DNA of 64,000 bases from an uncultured Ruegeria sp. (lineage in GTDB: Bacteria > Pseudomonadota > Alphaproteobacteria > Rhodobacterales > Rhodobacteraceae): the NCBI RefSeq assembly GCF_947500045.1, contig NZ_CANMQQ010000013.1:62001-126000 (forward strand), written 5' to 3'. Position numbers and translations under genes: made by a program. The notes beneath the pieces are model-generated. The model was given only the letters and a program-made list of their open reading frames with translations, was not told the DNA's origin and did no database searches. Of the stretch, positions 26,321-36,200 are shown in pieces; within the stretch, counting starts at the first letter, position 1; every line of letters starts with the position of its first letter.

Positions 26321-27082
26321 ATGACGGTTCCGACGACCAAAATTCCACAACCGCCGCCGCGCGCGGCATTGCACGTCACCGGAGCTGGGCTGACCCACGC
26401 CGGATGCGTCCGTTCTGACAATGAAGATGCTGTTCTGACCGATCCCAGCGGCGTGTTGTGGGCGGTGGCCGATGGCATGGGCGGATATGGGCACGGGGAT
26501 GTGGCCTCTGACATCATCACGCGCACACTTTCCGAAGTGACAGACACGATGATGGCGACACCTGCGCTGCGTAGCGGTCTTGAAGCGGCGAATGCCGAGA
26601 TTCAGGCGAATGCGAAATCTAATGGCGTGCCGCCCTTCGGGGCTACTGTGGTGGCGCTCATGTTTCAGAATGGCTTGGCCAACATCGTCTGGGCCGGCGA
26701 CTGCCGCGCCTATCTGATGCGACAACGTTGCCTTAGATTGCTGACGCGCGATCACACCGTAGTTCAGGGGATGGTCGATCAGGGGCTGTTGCGCGGCGAG
26801 GACAGCGCCCGACACCCAGATGCCCATATCGTCACTCGGGCCGTTGGCTACGAACCCGAGGTCGAGCTTGATGCGTTGTCTGTGCCGGTGGTCCCTGGTG
26901 ATATTGTGGTGCTGTGCAGTGATGGACTGACTGCGTGTTTGGGGGATCACGACATTGCTGACCTCGTGTCGGCGGCAAACAACCCCGAGGCACTGTGCGT
27001 CGATCTGATAAGGAGTTGCCTGGAGCGTGGGGCACCGGACAATGTTTCGGTGATTTCCGTCTTCGTGCAGGAGGCGCGCTGA
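26321..27082 (+). CDS. pppA: PP2C-type Ser/Thr phosphatase of the T6SS phosphorylation pathway
   Basis: 253 residues with the PP2C motif set: GCVRSDNEDAVL, VADGMGGYGHGD (metal Asp), GATVVALMF, WAGDCRAYLM, LTRDHTVVQ, VLCSDGLTACL and DNVSVISVFV. In the threonine phosphorylation pathway PppA removes phosphate from the FHA protein and opposes the PpkA kinase, here at 56785. The start at 26321 is preferred over the TTG at 26276 because the conserved domain begins soon after. It heads an operon with an M15 peptidase (TGATG overlap), a TssM-like protein and vgrG. Confidence 0.88.
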   Translation: MTVPTTKIPQPPPRAALHVTGAGLTHAGCVRSDNEDAVLTDPSGVLWAVADGMGGYGHGDVASDIITRTLSEVTDTMMATPALRSGLEAANAEIQANAKSNGVPPFGATVVALMFQNGLANIVWAGDCRAYLMRQRCLRLLTRDHTVVQGMVDQGLLRGEDSARHPDAHIVTRAVGYEPEVELDALSVPVVPGDIVVLCSDGLTACLGDHDIADLVSAANNPEALCVDLIRSCLERGAPDNVSVISVFVQEAR

Positions 27083-27972
27083 TGCGGCAGGGCACGCTGA
27101 TTGGTCCGATCATCATTGCCATCGGCCTGATCGCAGCGGCCGTCATATTTGCGGTGGTTGGCGCGGTATTGCAGACTGCTGATGGGGGCACTGAATTGCG
27201 TCTTGATCGCGCTGAGGGCAGGCTTGAAGAGCTAACGGCTGAGGTCAAAGACCTGCAGCAGGCACTGGACACAGCCGAGAAAGCCATTGAGCGGCAGGAA
27301 GAAGCCGGCGCCTTGCTGGCAGCGCAAGTGCCGGCTGCGTCGTCTGGTGGTTCAACGGGTGCGACGGGGCAAGGGTTTGATTTTGATTTGACGCAGGCAA
27401 TCCCGGAGATCGAGGATCACATTGCGACCGAAGAAATGACCGAGGTCATGAAACTGGCCAAGACCCGATTCAACAAAGGTATCACGCAACCTCGCAATTC
27501 AACCATGTTGCAACTGTTGGGCCAACCACGTGGTAGCTATGGTACGACGTGTCAGGGGATCACAAACCCGTCGCTGAAAGCGCTGGTTGAAACGCGGCAG
27601 GTCGGGCCGATCCGGGTTACCCTGTTGCGGCCCGCGTTGGACTCGCTGGAACGAATATTCAACACGCTGCAGGCTACTGAGCCCGACATTTATGCGGCTC
27701 TGGGAACAGCGGGTGGTCTGTGTGTGCGATTGATCCGTGGTTCAAGCAGCTCAATCTCAAACCACTCCTTTGGAACTGCGATCGACATCAAGTTGCAGGG
27801 CAAGCTTGACGGGTTTGGCGATGGGGGCACGCAGTTTGGCCTGCTGTTGCTGGCCGAGCTTTTCAATGCTGAAGGCTGGTACTGGGGAGCAACCTACCGA
27901 CGCGAGGATTCAATGCACTTTGAAGTCGGTGAAGAGACACTGCAGCGTTGGCGAGCAGAGGGTCAGTTGTAA
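27082..27972 (+). CDS. Membrane-anchored M15-family peptidoglycan peptidase in the T6SS operon
   Basis: 296 residues. One N-terminal TM helix (LIGPIIIAIGLIAAAVIFAVVG) is followed by a coiled coil (ELRLDRAEGRLEELTAEVKDLQ) that places the rest in the periplasm. The C-terminal M15 peptidase has the zinc motif SNHSFGTAIDIK and the final ligand region DSMHFEVG. M15 enzymes cleave D,D- or L,D-bonds of the stem peptide. In Acinetobacter, TagX, a membrane-anchored peptidase of related type, is needed to open the cell wall for T6SS assembly. The coupling to pppA and the TssM-like gene points to that housekeeping role rather than to an effector. Confidence 0.8.
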   Translation: MRQGTLIGPIIIAIGLIAAAVIFAVVGAVLQTADGGTELRLDRAEGRLEELTAEVKDLQQALDTAEKAIERQEEAGALLAAQVPAASSGGSTGATGQGFDFDLTQAIPEIEDHIATEEMTEVMKLAKTRFNKGITQPRNSTMLQLLGQPRGSYGTTCQGITNPSLKALVETRQVGPIRVTLLRPALDSLERIFNTLQATEPDIYAALGTAGGLCVRLIRGSSSSISNHSFGTAIDIKLQGKLDGFGDGGTQFGLLLLAELFNAEGWYWGATYRREDSMHFEVGEETLQRWRAEGQL

Positions 27973-27975
27973 CCG

Positions 27976-30426
27976 ATGGGGCGCAGAGACGCTCAGACCG
28001 AAGCAGCCAAGCGGGTATTTGAAAAGGCCGCAGCCCCGGTGTTCGACCTGATTGACCATATGGACGAAGAGGTGCGCGCGGGCGAGACAACCCTGCTGGC
28101 GCGGGTCGAAAGTGCGTTGACCGCATTCACTAGCACTCTGGAGCGCAGCAATGTTCCTCAACCGGCGATAGCGCCTGCGCGCCTGACGCTCGCGGCGCTG
28201 GTTGATGCGCGTGCGCGAGCGCAAAGCCGGTTGAAATTGGCCTCGTGGGGTGTGCTTGCGCAGAACCGTCTGTTCGACGGCCGCGACATACCCCTGAGCA
28301 GAATACGCGAATTCGCGGCAACCGCCCGAGAAGCCGGGCCAGAATATGCAGGTCTGGCGGAGTTTCTGGAAGATGTGGCGAAGCAGATTCAGACTGGTGG
28401 GCGCAATTTGACTCGGTCCCAATCAAGTTGGGGGCTGTTCGCGGCGCTTAGTGTAACGGTGTTTCTTCTGGCACTGACGGGTTACGCGTGTTGGCTGGAA
28501 TACCGTTTTCACACCAGGATATCTGAGAGTTTTCAGCAGGACATACAGGGACTCACGATAACTCCCGATGTACCGAGAGCTGAACTTGCGCAGTCGCTCA
28601 CCCAATTGTCCCGAGCACATGACCGGGTAGCGCGTGCGGCGCAGTACGCTCCATTCCGTAGGGTGGTGCGCCTGCCCGGATTGGATAGTGAAACCAATGC
28701 TGAAGCAATCTACCGCGAAGCGGTCGCTACAACCGGTCCCGCTACCCTGGCCGCAGTGCTAGAGGAGGTTCTTGCAACCGAAGGCGACAGCCTCAAACTC
28801 TATGACGCCCTGCGAGCATTTGCAGTACTCAGCGGGGATTTGGACTGGTCCTCCGCATATCTCGAAGGGTGGTTGGAGGATAATCAGAATGGTCTAGAAC
28901 TGCCCGGATTTTCACGCCATGTAGCGGCGTTTCCACAGCCAGACGGCACAATTCGCCCGAGTGATACACAGGTGTTCGATCAGGCTCGCGTCTTTGCCAG
29001 CGAAACCTCCGAAGCTGACAGGGTTTGGCTGGAACTTCTGCGTGCACCGCAGACAAGGTCGTTGCCGCCATGGAACCCAGAGGTCAGTTTGCCGGGCCTG
29101 TCGGATATTCTGGTTCGCAGGTCAGGTGCTGCGATGGACACAACCGTTCCAGGCCTGTTCACGCAGGAAGGTTGGGCCTATGCGCGCGATTATGGCATCG
29201 GCGTTGCCGTGCAGGAGGCCCGAAGGCTGACACCTGCGGTTCTGGACCGGGCCCCACAACCGGTCAATCAGACGCCGGACGATGTTCAGGTCCGGCTGCA
29301 TAAGGAAACGATTGCCATCTGGACCGATTGGTTGGCCGATCTGCGCGTTGAACCGTTCGACGATCCGGATCGCGCCATTCAGGTCTCGGGAACACTGGCG
29401 CAACGCACGAACCCCTTGTCGCAAGTGTTACGGACAAGCTGGGCGCAGATGGGTGGTCAGGACCGAAGCCGAAGCTTTGACCAACAGGTCGAACTAGGCC
29501 GGATATTTGGGCCAGTGATCCAGTGGATGGATGAAGGGGGCATGGCCGAGCTCAACCAGTTGTTTTCCACCTTGAATGTGGCGCTCAGCACGCGGCAACG
29601 TGACACTGAAAAGGGCACCGAAAAATTGGTCAGTGTCCAAGAGCGTGTGCGTACGATCAACGTGTTGCAGACCGCCCCACGGATTATCATCCAGATCGCA
29701 GAGGACGTTCTGGCGCAGGCCAATGCCGCCGCTTCGCAATCTGGCGCCGATCCGCTGATCCTGCGCTGGCAGCAAGCGATCTATCCGACCTGCCGGGCGG
29801 CTTTGGATGGTCAATTCCCTTTTGCAGACGGTTCAGATGCAACACCGTCCGACGTCACTGCACTACTCGCTCCCAGTGGCAGCCTGATGCAATTCTACAA
29901 TGCGTATCTTGCGCAATTTGTCGATCAGTCCGCACGGCCCTGGCGCTGGAAACCAGAGGCGCGGTTTGCCGGGCTTGACCCGGACTCGGCTGCCTTTTTC
30001 GAACGTGCAGTCCTTTTGTCCGAAGCGTTGTTCGATGCGCAGGGACAATTAAGGCTTCAGATCGAAATGGCCACGCTGGCAGAACGCGGCACAACGGTTG
30101 TTGCGCTGGGCGGGCAAGGCGTACCCGTGCGCGCGACCGGAGAACCGGCAACCTTGACTTGGCCCGGACCAGCACCGCTGATGGGGGCAAGTATCAGTTT
30201 CCGTGAAGGTGTCGGAAGCGCCGATCTGACAGCTGTCGGATACTGGGGTTTGCTTCGACTATTGGACCAGTTTCGGTTGCGGTTTCGTGATGAAGGTGCC
30301 CGAGTTTTGGTCGACATACGCAGCAACGAAGGACGCGCCTTTGTTGAAATGGTGTTCCCGGATGCGGCCAACCCGGTCGCCGCGCGCCGGCTGATGGCGG
30401 GCTTTTCCTGCCCGCCGCGCCTGTAA
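27976..30426 (+). CDS. TssM-like protein lacking the GTPase domain, with a possible DotU-like N-terminus
   Basis: 816 residues. The cytoplasmic part (1-150) is helical and loosely resembles DotU/TssL helices (ARLTLAALVDA.., FAATAREAGPEYAGLAEFLE). One TM helix lies at about 151-173 and the rest is periplasmic. The C-terminal 200 residues match this locus's TssM: LMQFYNAYLAQFVDQSARPW (about 636) corresponds to LIDSFTDNHLAPYIDTTTQPW, TLTWPGP (about 726) to PMTWPGP, and both proteins end in GF(S/D)CP. No Walker A motif exists. It is therefore a second IcmF-type periplasmic arm on a different base. Coupling to the M15 peptidase and vgrG suggests work at the membrane complex. Confidence 0.65.
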   Translation: MGRRDAQTEAAKRVFEKAAAPVFDLIDHMDEEVRAGETTLLARVESALTAFTSTLERSNVPQPAIAPARLTLAALVDARARAQSRLKLASWGVLAQNRLFDGRDIPLSRIREFAATAREAGPEYAGLAEFLEDVAKQIQTGGRNLTRSQSSWGLFAALSVTVFLLALTGYACWLEYRFHTRISESFQQDIQGLTITPDVPRAELAQSLTQLSRAHDRVARAAQYAPFRRVVRLPGLDSETNAEAIYREAVATTGPATLAAVLEEVLATEGDSLKLYDALRAFAVLSGDLDWSSAYLEGWLEDNQNGLELPGFSRHVAAFPQPDGTIRPSDTQVFDQARVFASETSEADRVWLELLRAPQTRSLPPWNPEVSLPGLSDILVRRSGAAMDTTVPGLFTQEGWAYARDYGIGVAVQEARRLTPAVLDRAPQPVNQTPDDVQVRLHKETIAIWTDWLADLRVEPFDDPDRAIQVSGTLAQRTNPLSQVLRTSWAQMGGQDRSRSFDQQVELGRIFGPVIQWMDEGGMAELNQLFSTLNVALSTRQRDTEKGTEKLVSVQERVRTINVLQTAPRIIIQIAEDVLAQANAAASQSGADPLILRWQQAIYPTCRAALDGQFPFADGSDATPSDVTALLAPSGSLMQFYNAYLAQFVDQSARPWRWKPEARFAGLDPDSAAFFERAVLLSEALFDAQGQLRLQIEMATLAERGTTVVALGGQGVPVRATGEPATLTWPGPAPLMGASISFREGVGSADLTAVGYWGLLRLLDQFRLRFRDEGARVLVDIRSNEGRAFVEMVFPDAANPVAARRLMAGFSCPPRL

Positions 30427-30512
30427 TTGCGCCGTGGGACTCTGCGCAGAGCATGGGCTGTGCTACATTAGGGCGCAGTTTTGAAAGAGATTTTCAGGAA
30501 GTGAGTGTAGTG

Positions 30513-32813
30513 ATGTTTGACAAAAGGCATTTCCAGGCTATGACCGTGCCGGTCGATACACCCGACGACCCGGAGGGATTGCGCTTTGCCCGGATGACTG
30601 GTTTCGATGCGATCAGTACCTGTTTCAAATTCGAACTGACGCTGCAATCAGCGGATTTCAATGTCAGTTCGGAAAAACTCTTGGGAACTCCGGTAACAGT
30701 CAGGGCGGGTGTCGAAGACTACACGCGCTATTTCCACGGGTTGGTTGATCAGTTCCGGTTTGCGGGTCTGAAAGAGGGGTGGGGATTATATGAACTCACG
30801 CTCAGACCCGCGCTCTGGTTCCTTTCTAAAACCACCGACAATCGAATTTTTCAGGCCAAAAGCGTCGTCGAGATCATCGAAGAAATTCTGGGTGAACAGG
30901 ACAATCTGCTGTTCGAGCTGCGCCTGAAAGAAAGCTATGACCCGCGCGATTATTGCGTTCAATACGGCGAAAGCGATCTGGATTTCATTCAACGTCTGAT
31001 GGAACACGAAGGCATCTATTACTTTCACGAGTTCGACGAAGGCGAACACAAGCTGATATTAGTTGATGACATTGCCACCCTGACGACCACCGAGGGGATG
31101 TCCGAGATTGAATTCGAAGGTGACAAGCTGGATTTTGCCGAGGATCCGCAAGTGATTACCGATTGGGACCGAACGGATGCCGTTGTTCCGGGCTCATATG
31201 TTCACACCGATTATGATTTCACCAAGCCTTCTGCCGATCTGATGGCTTTGGACGAACTTCCCGTTGGCCATGATGAGGACGATAAGGAACGCTACAGCTA
31301 TCCCGGAACCTATGTGGATCATGGTCGCGGCAAGGATCTGGCCACCGTTCGGCTGCAAGAGGGGCTGTCTCCCGCTCAACGGATCGTGGCGGTGTCTACC
31401 GCGCGTATGCCCTGGTCAGGGGCGCGGTTTAGTTTGGTGCTGTATCCTCGAGATGCGGAGAATGCAGAATACTGTATCCTGCGTGTTGACTATGACCTGC
31501 AAGGTAAGGCCTATTCATCACTTGTGGGTGATGATGAAGCGTCCGGTTTTGAGGCACGTTACCTTCTGATGCCCGGCGATGTTCAGTATCGCCCGCTGCA
31601 GGTAACGCCAAAATCTGTCATGCGCGGTCCGCAAACCGCTGTTGTGGTGGGCCCTGCCGGAGAAGAAATCCACACGGATGAATACTCTCGCGTCAAAGTG
31701 CAGTTCCACTGGGACCGGGAAGGGGCGAAGGACGAAAATTCTTCCTGCTGGGTGCGGGTGTCGTCAGTCTGGGCAGGAGCGGGTTGGGGGTTCATACAGA
31801 TCCCACGCATCGGGCAGGAGGTTATCGTTGATTTCCTCGAAGGGGATCCTGATCAACCGATTATTACCGGTCGCGTCTACAACGCAGAACAAATGCCCCC
31901 TTACGGGTTGCCTGATAACGCGACTCAATCGGGCTGGAAATCTAACTCGTCACTTGGCGGCGGTGGTTGGAACGAGTTGCGTTTCGAGGACAAGAAAGGA
32001 TCGGAAGAGGTCTATTTTCAGGCCGAAAAGGATCATAACGAACTGGTCAAGAACAATGAAACCCGCACCATTGGGAACGACTGGGTCGAAGATGTGGGTC
32101 ATGACGGCACCCAATCCATTGGCAATGACCGAACCGAAAGCGTAGGTAACAACAAATCTACGACAGTGGGGGTGAACCGCGATGTCAGCATTGGCAGCCA
32201 TGACAGCGAAACTGTTGGTGCCACGCGTACGCTGTCGGTAGGAGATACGGAATCGATCACTATCGGTTCCAGTTCGACTGAAACCATAGGATTGAACCAC
32301 ACCCAAACGGTGGCCGCATTGCAGACGATCACCGTGGGCGCGGCGCGTACCGATACGGTGGGTGCAGCCGAAGTCCGCTCGGTTGGGGCAGCGCAGACCA
32401 ACACAATCGGCATCAGTCGTCAGATGACTGTTGGGGCGCAACAGGATCACGAAATCGGTGCAGATGACGGCTGGAAAATCGGTGGTAACCAAAAGGTTGA
32501 AATCGGTGCCACGCAAGATGTCGAGATCGGTGCGGATGGGGCTTATAAAATCGCCGGCAACCGCTCTGTTAATGTTGCCAAAAACTCGAAACACGTGATC
32601 GGTGAAGTGATGGAGGTCGAGGTTGGCAAGGACCTGTCGATCAAGGCCGTCGACAGCATCACTTTGGTGTGTGGCGACGCAAAGCTACAGATGAAAAAGG
32701 ACGGGACCATCGTGTTGGAGGGCAAAGACCTGTCACTGAAGGCCAGCGGCAAAATTGTCGCCAAGGCCAGTGGCAATATGACCCTAAAGGCCAGCAAGAT
32801 CAGTCAGAACTGA
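30513..32813 (+). CDS. tssI: VgrG spike protein (TssI)
   Basis: 766 residues from ATG 30513 (AGGAAG upstream). The gp27-like part contains YFHGLVDQFRFAG, DYCVQYGESDLDFIQRLMEHEGIYYFHEF and later RVKVQFHWDREG. The gp5 OB-fold contains CWVRVSSVWAGAGWGFIQIPRIGQEV and VDFLEGDPDQPIITGRVYN. A long beta-helix follows, built of about 8-residue steps (TIGNDW, SVGNN, TVGV, SIGS..., residues about 540-690), then a DUF2345-like end. There is no C-terminal effector extension. It forms the T6SS tip trimer and should bind the DUF4150 effector encoded at 50562. It is last in its operon and its stop lies 7 bases from the convergent tagF stop. Confidence 0.92.
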   Translation: MFDKRHFQAMTVPVDTPDDPEGLRFARMTGFDAISTCFKFELTLQSADFNVSSEKLLGTPVTVRAGVEDYTRYFHGLVDQFRFAGLKEGWGLYELTLRPALWFLSKTTDNRIFQAKSVVEIIEEILGEQDNLLFELRLKESYDPRDYCVQYGESDLDFIQRLMEHEGIYYFHEFDEGEHKLILVDDIATLTTTEGMSEIEFEGDKLDFAEDPQVITDWDRTDAVVPGSYVHTDYDFTKPSADLMALDELPVGHDEDDKERYSYPGTYVDHGRGKDLATVRLQEGLSPAQRIVAVSTARMPWSGARFSLVLYPRDAENAEYCILRVDYDLQGKAYSSLVGDDEASGFEARYLLMPGDVQYRPLQVTPKSVMRGPQTAVVVGPAGEEIHTDEYSRVKVQFHWDREGAKDENSSCWVRVSSVWAGAGWGFIQIPRIGQEVIVDFLEGDPDQPIITGRVYNAEQMPPYGLPDNATQSGWKSNSSLGGGGWNELRFEDKKGSEEVYFQAEKDHNELVKNNETRTIGNDWVEDVGHDGTQSIGNDRTESVGNNKSTTVGVNRDVSIGSHDSETVGATRTLSVGDTESITIGSSSTETIGLNHTQTVAALQTITVGAARTDTVGAAEVRSVGAAQTNTIGISRQMTVGAQQDHEIGADDGWKIGGNQKVEIGATQDVEIGADGAYKIAGNRSVNVAKNSKHVIGEVMEVEVGKDLSIKAVDSITLVCGDAKLQMKKDGTIVLEGKDLSLKASGKIVAKASGNMTLKASKISQN

Positions 32814-32820
32814 CCCTGCC

Positions 32821-33294
32821 TCATCCAAACAGGTGGGCAAGGTATACTTCCGGGGCCGCAGGCGCGTCTTTCGCCCAAACCACTGGAGGCGCAAGCGGGT
32901 CTGCCGTCTCAGCCGGGGGGGCGATTGGCCGCAAGGTAGCAAACAGCGCATCCGGATCAAGGGCTCCGGTTTGGGCCTGATGCAGCGCTGGGCGCAGTAT
33001 CGTGGCCCAGTCTTCGATCCCGGTTTGATCAGCAGCTATTACAGGGCAGCACGCCGCCAATGGAAAATGACGCCCCGCAGCGTCATGACTGGGCAGGATT
33101 ATCAAGGCCAGCTTTAGCTGTGGCCCTTCGATCAGAGCATGCAGGCCGGTTTCGGGCCAAAGCTCGGGGTAGCGCGCTGGTTGGGCAAGATGAAGAGTAA
33201 GCCAACGGTCTAACTGGGGCCGAATGCGCGGACCTAATCCCCGCGCGACGAAATCGCCGGATGCAGGCAGTTTGCCAAAGAAGCCGGTTGCCAT
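32821..33294 (-). CDS. tagF: TagF (ImpM) T6SS regulator
   Basis: 157 residues, a stand-alone TagF domain: FGKLPASGDFVARGL at the start, LDRWLTLHL, RHFPLAACCPV and WATILRPAL. TagF represses the T6SS post-translationally; in Agrobacterium and Pseudomonas it acts through the FHA protein, independently of PpkA. In some species it is fused to PppA; here the two are separate. It is the last gene of the main operon, 3 bases after tssM. Confidence 0.85.
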   Translation of the reverse strand: MATGFFGKLPASGDFVARGLGPRIRPQLDRWLTLHLAQPARYPELWPETGLHALIEGPQLKLALIILPSHDAAGRHFPLAACCPVIAADQTGIEDWATILRPALHQAQTGALDPDALFATLRPIAPPAETADPLAPPVVWAKDAPAAPEVYLAHLFG

Positions 33295-33297
33295 CGA

Positions 33298-36200
33298 TCA
33301 GAACCCGCTTGGGCAGTCAAAACCCGAGAACATCGACAGATCAAATGGATTGTCTACTGAATTGGCCCGCAGATCAAAATCTGCCTTATATCCGCTTGCC
33401 GAAAGACTGAGGCGGAACACCTCGGGCAGCGTGGTCGGCGACAGACGTCCAGCCCGGATCAGACGCAGAAACGCCCACGAGCCAGTCTGCGAAGTGATCA
33501 CTTCGGTCGAGCCATCCACCGGAGAAAAGCTTATCGTGATCATGTTTGTGCCATCCGGTCCGGGCCATGTCATCGGCATCGGCCGCGCCGCCGCGTTGAA
33601 ATAGCTGAGTGTCTGTCCATCCAGGCTTAGCGTGACGCGGCTTGCATTGGCCGACAGGTCTTTGGGTTCCAGCGCGAAGGACATTACTGGACCCGCACCG
33701 CCGGGGAACAGGGCCTGCCGCATGGCGCGTGCGTTCTGGAACGGGGACAGCGATGCCGGATCCAGACCCAGATCATTCCGCCAGCTCCAGGGTTGGGTTG
33801 TGGTATCGATATATGGGGCCAAATGGTTGTCTGTGAAACTGTCAATCAGGCCACCGGGCCCGAACAGCCGAGCGAAATCGGCGGTATTCACATCAATCGA
33901 ACTGGAAGGATCGAATGGGTAACGACCCCTTGTGGCAGAAATACAAAACGGCATCACATCTGCCCGCCACCGCGCGCTGAGCCCGGCGATTATTGCTTCG
34001 CGTGTGAATTCGATCGTGTCACCTGCGATGCCGCGCACCCAGTCGTTGATCGGGGCGGGCAGGAATTGCGCCTCGTCTGCGATAGCGCCCGTCAAAACCG
34101 GCAACCCGCCACGCGCCAATAATTCTGCCTGAGGGTTGGCCCCGGCAGATACGGTCTGAAGTTCGTTATACAAAGCGGTCAGCGCGACGGTTGTGTCACC
34201 GATAAGCGGTGGTTGGCCTTCGACTTCTTCCACGACACTGCGAATGGGCTTGAAGTGATCAGCTACCGGCGCACCGGGTAAGGCGGCGGTTGCGCCTCCG
34301 CCAGGTCCGACGATCTTGGATCCTTTTTTGGCCAGTTTGCCAACTTTGCCCAGCTTTTTGGTCGCGAGGTTCAACAACCCTTTGGGTGGTCCGCCGCCGC
34401 CCTCGGCGGCTTCAACACGGGTCAGATGAGTTTGTGCCACAACCTCAAGCAACAAGCGCCTGAGAGCACTGTCATCCGAGGACAGATCCTTGAGGTTGAC
34501 ACGCGCGGTATTCAGATCGGTGATCGGGGCCAGCCGGATATCCCGCAGGAAACTGTCCCACTGGGCCACATAGTCGTCGTAATACAGCTTCAGGATATCC
34601 GCCTCGAGCAGGGTTGTGGTCGTTTCCGAGCTTTCGGCACATCCGCCTTCGAATACAGCGCGGTCCAGAATGGCCTGTGCGGCCACATCGGGTACAGCAG
34701 GCAGGACGGTTTTATGGAATCCATCATAGGTAAAAGCACCCGGCAGCCCCACACGTAGGGTTTTTTCGGACAGCCGTGTCAGAACCCGCGTCCCATTGGG
34801 GCCGGTATGTTCGGCTGGTATCCATTCCTCTAGCCCCGAAATCTGGGGTTGCCGCATTAGTGACCGATAAGCCCGGATCGCAAGCGGGATTGTGCAGATG
34901 CTTTCCAATGCAGTGTTCACAAGCGCCGGATCGGGGTCAATGCGGTCTTCTTCATTGGCCATGCGGGCTATGGCGGCCAGCTGATGATCAACGGCGTCTT
35001 GCGTTGGGAAAACATCGATGGGTGCATATTCAGGCAGATCCACCTGCCACCATTCAGCGATGAAATCTGCATCATAGGCGGCCAGCCCGGTCATCATCTG
35101 ATAGGTTTTTAAAGCACCCAGCAGAAAATCAGGATCGCGGGAATGGCGCCACATCGTCGCCTCCAGCGTCGCCACCATACGCGGTTCTAGAATGTAGCGC
35201 AGCGTATGGTCATAGGCCAAAGACTGTGCCTTACCCATTTCAGCCTCGGCTGTGGGGCCGAAGATGGTCATAAGCCCGGTCTGCACGGGGCTGTTCGAAT
35301 TTGCAGTTTCAGTGGCCGCATCCAGAGCCAAATCAAGATCCAAGGGATCGGTCGGAGCCTGACGCGCGGCGACATTGGCCAGCCTTGCATTCAGCTTTGT
35401 CAATTGCCGTTCCTGATCGGTCAAACCGCCAGAGTAACGCAGATAGGAAAACGTGAACATCAAAGCAGCCAGTACCGTGACCAGCGTCGCAGCTGCCAGT
35501 GTGCCGCGGAACACCCACCGCCGACGATCCTCGGCACGCGGGTCGAATGTGCCCAGCCCGGCCTCTTTGAACACAACCTCAGTCAGCAGATTGCGCAGGA
35601 AGAAGGATCGCTTTTCCCCCATCGCGCGGGGTTTGGGGGGTGTGACAGGCAGGCCCAATGATTGGCTCATTCCGGTGATCATCTGATCAATGGGTGAGCC
35701 TTCCTGCGTGGCTGATGTCAGGTAAAACCCGCGTAGCCACGGGCTGTCCTCATAGCGGCTTTCACCAAAAACGGCGTCGATCAGATGTTTGATTGGTCCG
35801 CTCAATTGATCCAGCTGGCTGGGAAAACGGAAAGCTGCGCCGCGCTGATCCAGCGGCAGGTCCGAACTCATGCGCCCAATCAGGCGGTCTTCCAATTCGG
35901 ATTGCAGGGCGCGGGTCTCGCGGTCAATTGCAACACTGTCCACCCGTGCATCGGTGGGTAGGGTTGCACCCCAAACCTGTTCGCGGTCGCGCGTGGACAA
36001 ATCCGCAAAGAACGGCTCAAAACCCGGGATCAGATCGGCCTTGGTGATCATCAAATAGACCGGCAATTGCAGGCCCAGTTCGTCCTGCAGCTCGATCAGG
36101 CGTTTGCGTAATTCTCGCCCATGTTCACGGATCGAGGCTTCGGACCCTGCAAGTTCCTGCACCGACAAGGTCAGGATCACACCATTCAGCGCACGCCGAC

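Noticed and set aside
32041..32600. Repetitive DNA within vgrG as a possible tandem-repeat element
   Set aside because: It is the coding sequence of the beta-helix spike, repetitive at the protein level (TVG/SIG steps), not a DNA repeat.
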